Below are positions 1 through 5,996 of a stretch of DNA of 6,646 nt, piece by piece (within the stretch, counting starts at the first letter, position 1; each line of letters starts with the position of its first letter). The stretch is from JBLHHI01 sp047614125. Lineage in GTDB: Bacteria > Bacteroidota > Bacteroidia > NS11-12g > UBA9320. The position numbers and the translations under genes are program-made. Below the pieces are notes generated by a model. The model worked only from the letters and a program-made list of their open reading frames with translations. It had not been told where the DNA came from and did no database searches. The DNA lies in contig JBLHHI010000154.1 of NCBI GenBank assembly GCA_047614125.1, positions 1-6,646 of the forward strand. Direction: 5' to 3'.

Positions 1-43
1 TTCGAGTAAAAATTGCGAAGACAGGGCGGGTCCTTTCGAGTAA
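1..43. repeat. 9-bp direct repeat pair flanking a GC-rich segment
   Basis: TTCGAGTAA occurs at 1-9 and again at 35-43, so the spacing is 34 bp. Between them lies a GC-rich stretch (GACAGGGCGGGTCC, 20-33) that stands out from the AT-rich surroundings. Similarity beyond the 9 bp is weak. The first copy touches the window edge, so a longer repeat family cannot be judged. The function is unknown. Confidence 0.3.
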
Positions 44-59
44 TTTTTACGATGAAAAT

Positions 60-81
60 CGCTTTTCACAAGTGTAAAGCG
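60..81. repeat. imperfect palindrome in the non-coding left flank
   Basis: The core GCTTTTCACAAGTGTAAAGC (61-80) is close to self-complementary. GCTTT pairs with AAAGC, CAC with GTG, and C60 pairs with G81; there is one T-T mismatch and a two-base centre. No T-run follows on either strand, so it does not look like a classic intrinsic terminator. It could be a protein-binding palindrome or a remnant of a mobile-element end. Chance is also possible. Confidence 0.35.
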
Positions 82-124
82 GACTTTTGTATATAAAACC
101 CTATTAGCTTCGTTGAAAGCAGTC

Positions 125-142
125 GGTTTATAAACATAAACC
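125..142. repeat. perfect 7-bp inverted repeat (hairpin) downstream of the IS1595-type transposase
   Basis: GGTTTATAAACATAAACC forms a perfect 7-bp stem (GGTTTAT/ATAAACC) with a 4-base loop. It lies about 30 bp past the stop codon of the minus-strand transposase gene, where a transcript end would be expected. The stem is AT-rich and no U-tract follows, so a terminator role is only a possibility. Confidence 0.35.
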
Positions 143-170
143 TTCCTGTTTTCGCCTTACTACTTGGGTT

Positions 171-971
171 CTATACAAATCTGAATTTGAAAAGATTAAT
201 CGAACTCAGGTTAATAGCATTACTGATTGCTATGTGAACCCATTGTAAGGTGGTTTTTGTTGTATTGGCATCTGACTTTTCAGTAATGTGCACCTCAACA
301 TAATCGGCAATATACACGTAGCTGGTGCTCTTGTCGCTAAATACAATGCTGATTTCCTCCAGATTGTCAACGATGATTTTATTGATGTTCGTGGCTTGAT
401 GGTTCTGTAAAACCTTCATTTTAAAATACCTGCATTGTTTCGATTTAAAGCCAGTTTCAGTGGCTTCCAACTCAGTTGACTCTGCCATTACAGCTACATT
501 GCTTTGTCTTTGGCTGCCTCTGCCTCGCTTTAGTCTGGTATTCTCTGGAGTAGCTTTCTCAAAGTATCCTTCGTCAAACTCAATCATGCCTTCCAGCTTG
601 TTTAAGCCGTCTCGTTTGCCCATGGCACCTCTTATTTTATGCACCATGCTCCAGATGCTCTCATATCGATTGTGATCCAATTGACGCTGTAACTCTTTGG
701 ACGAAATACCTTTTTTACTAAAACTCATAAAAGCCATTGCCAGGTACCCTTTTCGAAAAGGTAATTTCCCATGTTCCATCATGGTTCCACTTCTTAAGGT
801 GGTTCTAAATTCACAACCGGCACATTGCCATTGCCATTTTGCTTTCAACCAGCAGTGTTTACTGCCACTACAGCGTTTACACACAATCCCTTCATGCTCC
901 CTTTGAATGCGAAAATACTCTTTGCAACTTGCCTCCGTTGGAAACTCTTCAATAAAATTTAATAGGGTCAT
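171..971 (-). CDS. IS1595-family (ISXO2-like) transposase, C-terminally truncated
   Basis: This is a DDE-type transposase that would cut and join the ends of its own insertion sequence. The 266-residue product opens with a zinc ribbon (C31-x2-C34 and C50-x2-C53), followed by a helical DNA-binding stretch around residues 70-115. The catalytic core includes D133 in a FDEGYF motif, D213 in a SDKSTSY motif, and the family-typical WVHIAISNA at 244-252. Family members normally continue with a Lys/Arg and some 40 more residues. Here homology stops at A252 (about base 215) and an unrelated 14-residue tail runs to a stop. The conserved Lys after SNA is therefore missing and the enzyme is probably inactive. 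The ATG at 971 is the natural start. It lies only about 20 bp from the neighbouring IS4-type inverted repeat, so this element's own left end is not visible where expected. The family call is confident from motifs; inactivity is inferred. Confidence 0.85.
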   Translation of the reverse strand: MTLLNFIEEFPTEASCKEYFRIQREHEGIVCKRCSGSKHCWLKAKWQWQCAGCEFRTTLRSGTMMEHGKLPFRKGYLAMAFMSFSKKGISSKELQRQLDHNRYESIWSMVHKIRGAMGKRDGLNKLEGMIEFDEGYFEKATPENTRLKRGRGSQRQSNVAVMAESTELEATETGFKSKQCRYFKMKVLQNHQATNINKIIVDNLEEISIVFSDKSTSYVYIADYVEVHITEKSDANTTKTTLQWVHIAISNAINLSSINLFKFRFV

Positions 972-990
972 TGTTCTTATTTTTCAACAA
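171..990 (-). mobile_element. remnant of an IS1595-family insertion sequence
   Basis: The transposase gene fills almost the whole remnant. No terminal inverted repeats could be paired: the 3' end of the gene is replaced near base 215, and the 5' side is cut short by the adjacent IS4-type element starting at about 991. The left boundary is uncertain and may lie further out, in 1-170. The element looks immobile. Confidence 0.55.
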
Positions 991-1004
991 AACTATTTAC
1001 CAAT
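991..1004 (+). repeat. left terminal inverted repeat of the IS4-type element
   Basis: AACTATTTACCAAT here matches the reverse complement of 2333-2346 (AACTTATTACCAAT) at 12 of 14 positions, with TTACCAAT identical. Weaker similarity continues inward (GCAG-CCTA versus GCTGTCCTA, with gaps). The exact outer boundary is not fixed. Confidence 0.5.
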
Positions 1005-1036
1005 AATGCAGCCTATACGCATTCTGGTATATTTAC

Positions 1037-1067
1037 GGAGAATCAGATTCCCCAAATACCTTTGGGG
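1037..1067 (+). promoter_or_regulatory. two mutually exclusive hairpins in the IS4-type transposase leader
   Basis: A perfect 7-bp hairpin, CCCCAAATACCTTTGGGG (1050-1067, TACC loop), ends 22 bp before the transposase ATG at 1090. An alternative stem, GGAGAAT (1037-1043) with ATTCCCC (1047-1053), has one mismatch and uses the same CCCC, so both cannot form together. In IS10 and IS50, leader hairpins limit translation of transposase mRNA that reads in from outside. A similar role here is an inference from position and structure only. Confidence 0.4.
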
Positions 1068-1089
1068 TTGCAAAACAACAACACCTCCA

Positions 1090-2257
1090 ATGACGACTTA
1101 CCCATTATTTTCTCAAATCATCAGTAAGATCGATCGAAAATTATTCAAAAAAGATGTCGCACAGGTAAAAACCGATTATCGGAATAAGGGGTTTGATAGC
1201 TGGACACACTTGGTTTCGATGGTATTTTGCCACCTAGCCAAAAGCACTTCTCTTCGCGACATTTCAAATGGTCTTCTTTCGGCTACCGGTAACCTAAACC
1301 ATTTGGGAATAAGAAAGCCCCTTCTAAGTCAAGCATTGGTTATCAAAACAAACATCGTGATAGTGATTTGTTTAAGAAATCCTATTATTCAATGCTGGGT
1401 TATTTAGGACAGCAGATGAGCCACAAGCGGATTAAGCTTCGTATAAAAGTACCTGTATACCTTTTAGATTCTACGACTATAAGCTTGTGGTCGTCTTTGT
1501 TTGATTGGGCAAAATTTAGAACAAGCAAGGGAGCTGTAAAAATGCACACGCTGCTAGACTACGATGGGAAGTTGCCTGTTTATGTGAATATTACTGAGGG
1601 GAACGTTGGTGATAACAAAGGAGCGTATGATATTCCTTTGCAGTCAGGAAGCGTGATTGTGGCGGACCGCTATTACAACGATTTTCCGCTTCTATCTATT
1701 TGGGACAGCAACGAGGTGAATTTTGTTATTCGCCACAAGCATAATTTAAAATATACTTTTCTAAAGGAGCGAGAGCTGCCATTAAATCACGCTCAGAACA
1801 TACTCATAGATCAAGAAATTGAACTTAGTAACCCGTTATCCAAAGAGAAATATTCAAACAAACTGCGAAGAGTGGCTATATGGGATGAAAACCCCAGCAA
1901 ACGATTGAAGTAATTACCAATAACTTTACATGGGCTGCTCAAACCATTGGTGATTTATATAAAGCTAGATGGCAAATCGAGTTATTCTTTAGAGATATTA
2001 AGCAATTGCTACATAACAAAACCTTTATTGGCACTTCTAAAAATGCAGTGATGATACAGATCTGGACCGCTTTGATTACCATACTTATGCTCAAATACCT
2101 GAAATGTATTGCCCACTATAAGTGGCATCTTTCCAATCTAGTGGCCCTTATCAGGTTGAACTGTTTTGTGAAAACTGACCTATTAAAATGGCTTAATGAA
2201 CCACTAGAACCACCACCTAAAAAAGCACTAAAACCTGCCCAGGGGGTTCTGTTTTGA
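1090..2257 (+). pseudogene. IS4-family transposase (DUF4372 plus DDE domain), broken by two -1 frameshifts
   Basis: This is a transposase for the surrounding insertion sequence. Joining three frames gives about 389 residues, the normal size. The first segment (1090 to about 1317) carries the N-terminal DUF4372-like region, with DSWTHLVSMVFCHLA and SLRDIS motifs. The second (about 1317 to 1889) holds the first catalytic Asp (LLDSTT, codon 1467-1469) and the second (VADRYY, codon 1665-1667). The third (about 1889 to 2257) has the IS4 signature Y-(2)-R-(3)-E-(6)-K in YKARWQIELFFRDIK, with catalytic Glu at 1979-1981. Both breaks are single-base -1 shifts, at GAAAGCCCC (1313-1321) and GAAAACCCC (1887-1895); restoring one base at each rejoins the family sequence. 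ATG 1090 is preferred over in-frame ATG 1006, which lies almost in the terminal repeat. As sequenced, no active protein is expected, unless the breaks are sequencing errors or recoding sites. Confidence 0.85.
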
Positions 2258-2332
2258 TATTTATGAAACAAATGACCAGTTTTACACCAATAGATAACAG
2301 ATTTTGTCCAAACTAATTCTATTTAGGACAGC

Positions 2333-2346
2333 ATTGGTAATAAGTT
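2333..2346 (-). repeat. right terminal inverted repeat of the IS4-type element
   Basis: On the minus strand it reads AACTTATTACCAAT, partner of the left repeat at 991-1004 (12 of 14 identical). It lies 75 bp beyond the transposase stop codon, a reasonable distance for the family. Confidence 0.5.
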
Positions 2347-2405
2347 GATTAAGTATAAATAGTCTTATCTCGTCTCCAAAGAACATACATCCCTTTTCGA
2401 CATCA

Positions 2406-2437
2406 CAAAGGTACATCCAAAACATTCACAAAAACAA
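2406..2437 (-). promoter_or_regulatory. Bacteroidota-type promoter pointing left into the IS elements
   Basis: On the minus strand, TTG (2437-2435) is followed after exactly 21 bp by TACCTTTG (2413-2406). This fits the phylum's -33 TTTG / -7 TAnnTTTG consensus. Transcription would run left into the right end of the IS4-type element, antisense to its transposase. No intact gene lies directly downstream. It may be the original promoter of the IS1595-type transposase or of a lost host gene, separated from it by the IS4 insertion. Confidence 0.4.
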
Positions 2438-2566
2438 TACTAAGCGTAATATAAACGTTTAAAGTGCTCCTTACGTGGCGCAGGAAAGACAGTTACATTT
2501 TAGAACCCAGTGTTTGTGTTTAATGTTCTACCTCTAAGTCACACCAAAATATCATATTATTGATAC

Positions 2567-3901
2567 ATGATATACGCATTTCTAAAGTTTGTGTTTAAAT
2601 ACGCCATCCGAAAATACTTTAGTTCAATTGAGGTAATGCACCTCGATCGTATTCCTACAGATAAGCCCGTACTGCTCTTGCCCAACCACAGGTCTGCATT
2701 TATGGACCCAATTGTAGTTTCTTGCCATGTTAAGCAGCACAGTTACTTTTTAGTTCGCGGTGAATCCTTTCGAAATCCAACGATGATAAAGATTTTTAAA
2801 CGTCTTAAAATGATTCCCATTTTTCGAAAAGAGTACGATCCCGATAAAGTTCAAGAAAATGAGAAAATATTTGAACATTGCTTCGAACTGCTTGAAAATA
2901 AAGGGACCTTAATGATATTTCCAGAGGGTCTTTGTCAAACAAAGCATCTCCTTTCTCCAATTAAACCTGGTACGGCTAGAATTGCCTTAGGCGCCGAATC
3001 AAAGAATGGTTTTAATTTGGATTTACATATTATTCCAATCGGAATAAACTACACCAACCCACACCGATTTAGAAGTAAGTTAACCTTAAATATAGGGGAA
3101 CCTATTTTACTGAAATCTCTAAAGGATGATTACATTGAAGACCCGTGGAAATGTGTACAAACATTAACATCTAAGGTCTCCGAAAGGCTGTCTAAACTAA
3201 TTATTACCATTGATGAACAGGAGGAGGCCAAAACAATAGACCAAATGGAGCTGCTACTTAAATCGGGTAACGACCACCAATTGACCATAAATTCTCAAGA
3301 TTGGGTTACTACAAAGCAGACTATCATCGCAAACTTAGCTTCGATGAAAAAAACAAAACCGTTGATTTATTCCAACTTAAAAGAACGACTCAATCGCTTT
3401 ACTCAGCAAAGTCATCGATTACACATAACCAAATCGAATGCGGAATCATTGCCGGCATCGAAACGGGTTTGGGTTCTAGCTATTAAACTAATTGTAGGCT
3501 TCCCCTTTTTCATCATTGGATTCGCATTGCACTTCATCCCATTTTTAATTACGAAGCATAGTACAAAAAAAATAGTTAAACGTGTTGATTTCATGGGCTC
3601 CGCTGTTTTGGCCTTAGGATCTGCAGTGTTTGTGTTGAATGCAGCAGGACTTTGCTGGTTATGCCAAAACCTGTTTGGAAACACCTGGATTACGTTATCT
3701 TTCTTTATTCTCCTGCCAAATTTAGGTTTATGGGCTTACGCCTATTTAAAACTGTTGCGAGAATGGCGCGAAACATTAGGTTGGATGCGACTGGGAAAAC
3801 GAAATCATGGATTGCAGTCTTATTTTAAGCAAGAACGAAAAAGTTTATTGAAAATATATTCGAGCTTTATGGAAGAAACTACGCAGCAGGCACAACTTTA
3901 A
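2567..3901 (+). CDS. 1-acyl-sn-glycerol-3-phosphate acyltransferase-like protein (PlsC/LPLAT family) with C-terminal membrane region
   Basis: It probably transfers an acyl chain to a lysophospholipid or related glycerol-phosphate acceptor at the inner membrane. Of 444 residues, roughly 1-230 form the acyltransferase domain: NHRSAFMDP with catalytic H41 and D47, FRKEYD around 86-91, FPEG at 118-121, and PIKPGTARI at 131-139. The His-Asp spacing is five residues, not the four of classical PlsC; this occurs in a related LPLAT subgroup with NHPNxFxD-type motifs. Residues about 230-300 are polar and helical. Three hydrophobic segments follow (about 303-327, 343-365, 372-395), then a basic tail. 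Classical PlsC is about 250 residues, so the extra ~200 are an extension. The N-terminal MIYAFLKFVFKYAIRKYF fits the family's amphipathic start and supports ATG 2567. No convincing promoter was found upstream. The substrate is not determinable; the family call is strong. Confidence 0.87.
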   Translation: MIYAFLKFVFKYAIRKYFSSIEVMHLDRIPTDKPVLLLPNHRSAFMDPIVVSCHVKQHSYFLVRGESFRNPTMIKIFKRLKMIPIFRKEYDPDKVQENEKIFEHCFELLENKGTLMIFPEGLCQTKHLLSPIKPGTARIALGAESKNGFNLDLHIIPIGINYTNPHRFRSKLTLNIGEPILLKSLKDDYIEDPWKCVQTLTSKVSERLSKLIITIDEQEEAKTIDQMELLLKSGNDHQLTINSQDWVTTKQTIIANLASMKKTKPLIYSNLKERLNRFTQQSHRLHITKSNAESLPASKRVWVLAIKLIVGFPFFIIGFALHFIPFLITKHSTKKIVKRVDFMGSAVLALGSAVFVLNAAGLCWLCQNLFGNTWITLSFFILLPNLGLWAYAYLKLLREWRETLGWMRLGKRNHGLQSYFKQERKSLLKIYSSFMEETTQQAQL

Positions 3902-5124
3902 TCAAGGATGCATTGAACAATTTGTGCCGTGCTACCCGTTTTACTCTCCACCAACAGTCGAGAATAGTCCTTCATTCTTTGTAGCTCTTGTGGGTTAGAC
4001 GTAACACGGTTTAATACGGCTTGCAATTCACTGGCGTTATTTACTTCAAACAAGACTTCAGCCTGTTTGAAATATGAAACTTCTGGGAAGTTTTTGGTGT
4101 TTGGGCCCGTAATTATTGGCATTCCAGCAGTTGCCGCTTCCAATATATTATGCAGACCTTTGCCAAAGGCACCGCCAATAAACGCAATGTCGGCATATTG
4201 ATAAAGGTTAGACAAGATTCCAATTTTGTTTATCACCAAAACGTTCGACTTTACAATTTCTTCATCGCTGTCAGTCCAAAGCGCAACATCAAAGGCTTCA
4301 AAACGCTCCTTAATTTCATGAATGTGTTTGGCGCTCACATCGTGTGGAACAATCAAAAGCTTAAATTCAGACATTACATCCATGTAAGTCTTGCAAATCA
4401 TGGCTTCTTCATCTGGCCAAGAACTTCCGGCAATTAAAATTTTTAATTTACCTTTAAACTCTTTGATTAAAGGCATTGGGGTATACGAAGTTCGCAGCAT
4501 GATGCTCCGATCATATCGCAAATCATTGGTGATAATGGCATCGATATTGTTCTTTTTTAAAATGGCACTCGTAGTTTGATCTTGAACGAAACATTTTTCA
4601 AAATATCGAAGATTTTTCAACAAAGCTTTTCCCAAACCCGAACTGAATCCTCCCTCCTTTAACTTTCCATTGATCCAATAGGTAGTAATTCCCTGTTTGT
4701 TCAATTCGCGAATAAGATTGAACCACAGGTCGTTCTTAACGAAAACGAATTTTGATGGATTCAAAGCTTCAGTAAATTGTCGCATGTTTTGGATTGTATC
4801 TAAAGGCAAGTAAAACTTTGCATCAAAGTGTATTCCTAAACTGGAGTGATTATAGCCCGAGGGTGAAAAAAAAGTAACTACACAGTAGTATTCATTTCGA
4901 ATTGAGGGGTTGGCCAAAATGGGGATCGCCATTTCATATTCGCCCAACGAAGAACAATGAAAGCACAAAACTTTCTTTTTTAAATTCTTGTTTTGATCCC
5001 TCCAAAATGATAATTGTTCATACCAATGACTGCGTGCAGCATAAAATGCGCGTATTCTAGGGCTAAAAAACGCAAGTACTCGTATCCCCAGGCCGTAAAG
5101 CTTTATTCCTAAGCTATAAATCAA
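3898..5124 (-). CDS. waaA: 3-deoxy-D-manno-octulosonic acid transferase (Kdo transferase, GT30)
   Basis: WaaA/KdtA transfers Kdo from CMP-Kdo to the lipid A precursor at the cytoplasmic face of the inner membrane, starting the LPS core. The 408-residue length is normal for Bacteroidota. A hydrophobic N-terminal anchor (about 1-22) precedes the acceptor-binding half with CSSLGEYE, where E62 matches the catalytic Glu. The donor half has GSSWPDEE (233-240), VPHD (259-262), GGAFGKGLHN (317-326) and E329. Two motifs deviate: the usual E-[LF]-W reads NDLWFN with Asp at 132, and the typical SGDTRFDR reads TNDLRYDR (199-206). The start codon is TTG at 5124-5122; no ATG is available nearby, and this start gives the family-typical N-terminus. 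It follows the beta-barrel gene by 14 bp, so the two probably share a transcript. Its stop overlaps that of the convergent acyltransferase gene. Confidence 0.9.
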   Translation of the reverse strand: MIYSLGIKLYGLGIRVLAFFSPRIRAFYAARSHWYEQLSFWRDQNKNLKKKVLCFHCSSLGEYEMAIPILANPSIRNEYYCVVTFFSPSGYNHSSLGIHFDAKFYLPLDTIQNMRQFTEALNPSKFVFVKNDLWFNLIRELNKQGITTYWINGKLKEGGFSSGLGKALLKNLRYFEKCFVQDQTTSAILKKNNIDAIITNDLRYDRSIMLRTSYTPMPLIKEFKGKLKILIAGSSWPDEEAMICKTYMDVMSEFKLLIVPHDVSAKHIHEIKERFEAFDVALWTDSDEEIVKSNVLVINKIGILSNLYQYADIAFIGGAFGKGLHNILEAATAGMPIITGPNTKNFPEVSYFKQAEVLFEVNNASELQAVLNRVTSNPQELQRMKDYSRLLVESKTGSTAQIVQCILD

Positions 5125-5138
5125 CGGATGTAATGCTA

Positions 5139-5912
5139 TTAATCTTCGAAAAACAATTCAGACTCACGCTTTTTGGTATAGATGGGTATAGTAACACCGA
5201 TGATAACGCCCGACAGATAATCTTTCCTTTTTAATGTATTGTATGATTTAGTGAGATAATCAACGCTGCGCAGGCTTTTTGTGTAGGCTTGCATCGACGA
5301 GAATCCGATGTTAAAATTTACACGTTTTTTTGGATCAAGATATTGATAACCAATGTATTGATTAAAACCCATACCGCCATTTAAACGGTCGTACCCTTTT
5401 TCGTAATCACCGGTAACTTGTGGCACTGTTGTAGTAGATGCAAAAACATCAATCCGATGCATCACATAGCCAAATCCAGCTTGTATCAAGATGCCGGAAT
5501 TCCTATTTTGTTTAGAAAGCGGTATGATCTTTCCACCTTCCAGCATGAACATATGTCCACGCTGACTCAATCGTATTACTGAAAACAAACCGTTTTTATC
5601 GATGATCTCTCTGGAACTGCCTAATATGGAGTCAAACATATTACTTTCCTTTACATTATTGCCAAACATCCAACGATATGAGCCGCCAAATAACCAACCT
5701 TTCTCAGTTTTAAATTTAGCATCCAATCCAATGGTCGAATTCCATCCAAACCGATTAACCAAATCACCCCCGGGCGAGTGAGCACCGTATTGAATTGAAA
5801 GCAAAATGCCCTGTTTTGGTTCAAAAGGTTTCATCTTTATCACCTGACTAGTAGCGTATTGTGAGCCCATCAATGCGATTATACTAATGGCCAGAATTGT
5901 TTTTAATTTCAT
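5139..5912 (-). CDS. secreted outer-membrane beta-barrel-like protein of unknown function
   Basis: The 257-residue protein has a clear signal peptide: MKLK, a hydrophobic core at 5-16, and likely cleavage near ATS-Q23. The rest alternates polar and hydrophobic residues in strands rich in Gly and aromatics (for example 36-44, 72-84, 110-125, 140-151, 183-190, 199-208, 235-245), as in small outer-membrane barrels. Notable motifs are SPGGDLVNRFG (46-56) and GDYEKGYDRLNGG (168-180). These resemble, from memory, a conserved Bacteroidota family of uncharacterised proteins found beside kdtA. It is the first gene of a probable two-gene transcript with waaA, 14 bp apart, which hints at a role in LPS or envelope biology; this is guilt by association. 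The C-terminus (ELFFED) is acidic and lacks a T9SS-type sorting domain. ATG 5912 directly precedes the signal peptide. Confidence 0.75.
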   Translation of the reverse strand: MKLKTILAISIIALMGSQYATSQVIKMKPFEPKQGILLSIQYGAHSPGGDLVNRFGWNSTIGLDAKFKTEKGWLFGGSYRWMFGNNVKESNMFDSILGSSREIIDKNGLFSVIRLSQRGHMFMLEGGKIIPLSKQNRNSGILIQAGFGYVMHRIDVFASTTTVPQVTGDYEKGYDRLNGGMGFNQYIGYQYLDPKKRVNFNIGFSSMQAYTKSLRSVDYLTKSYNTLKRKDYLSGVIIGVTIPIYTKKRESELFFED

Positions 5913-5929
5913 TGCGTGATATTAAGAAG

Positions 5930-5960
5930 CAAATTAAGTCATTATTGATGATAAGGTAAA
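5930..5960 (-). promoter_or_regulatory. weak candidate promoter for the barrel-waaA gene pair
   Basis: On the minus strand, TTTA (5960-5957) is followed after 19 bp by TTAATTTG (5937-5930), each one base off the Bacteroidota -33/-7 consensus. It would start transcription roughly 10 bp before ATG 5912. The match is imperfect and the 84-bp intergenic space is shared with the divergent promoter. Confidence 0.25.
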
Positions 5961-5976
5961 GTTTTGTGTAAGTTTG
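5945..5976 (+). promoter_or_regulatory. Bacteroidota-type promoter of the aminotransferase gene
   Basis: TTG at 5945-5947, a 21-bp spacer, then TAAGTTTG at 5969-5976 match the TTTG / TAnnTTTG consensus, the -7 element perfectly. A start about 6 bp later leaves a leader of roughly 15 bp before ATG 5997. There is no Shine-Dalgarno sequence, as is usual in the phylum. Confidence 0.55.
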
Positions 5977-5996
5977 CACCTTCGAATTACGCTCGC

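Larger units (their letters stand above)
991..2346 (+). mobile_element. IS4-family insertion sequence with broken transposase
   Basis: The element is about 1.36 kb and is delimited by imperfect terminal inverted repeats (991-1004 and 2333-2346, 12 of 14 matching). Inside are a roughly 85-bp leader with hairpins, a single transposase reading frame disrupted by two frameshifts, and about 75 bp of non-coding right end. The size fits IS4-family elements. No target-site duplication is recognisable on either side, which suggests either age or boundaries a few bases off. It sits directly against the 5' end of the IS1595-type gene and probably inserted into that element's left end. Confidence 0.65.

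Noticed and set aside
1..43. Possible CRISPR or tandem repeat start at the window edge
   Set aside because: Only two 9-bp matches are visible and the rest of the units do not align, so no array can be claimed.
52..96. Short plus-strand open frame starting at ATG 52
   Set aside because: Only 14 codons, overlapping the palindrome at 60-81, with no homology signal; treated as chance.
2228..2256. Terminator-like CCTGCCCAGG followed by a T-rich stretch
   Set aside because: The stem is four base pairs with a two-base loop and lies inside the transposase coding end, so it is not a credible intrinsic terminator.
2006..2257. Separate small gene at the 3' end of the IS4 element
   Set aside because: It begins at an internal TTG in the middle of the YREK region; the sequence is simply the C-terminal part of the frameshifted transposase.
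2282..2386. Minus-strand 34-codon open frame spanning the right end of the IS4 element
   Set aside because: It crosses the element boundary and has no recognisable domain. It is downstream of the orphan promoter, but composition and length fit chance.
2555..2562. TATTATTG just before the acyltransferase ATG as a -7 element
   Set aside because: It is 4 bp from the start codon, one base off consensus, and no -33 element lies at the right distance.
3412..3684. Minus-strand open frame within the acyltransferase gene
   Set aside because: Antisense shadow of the membrane-region codons, with no start signal or recognisable motif.
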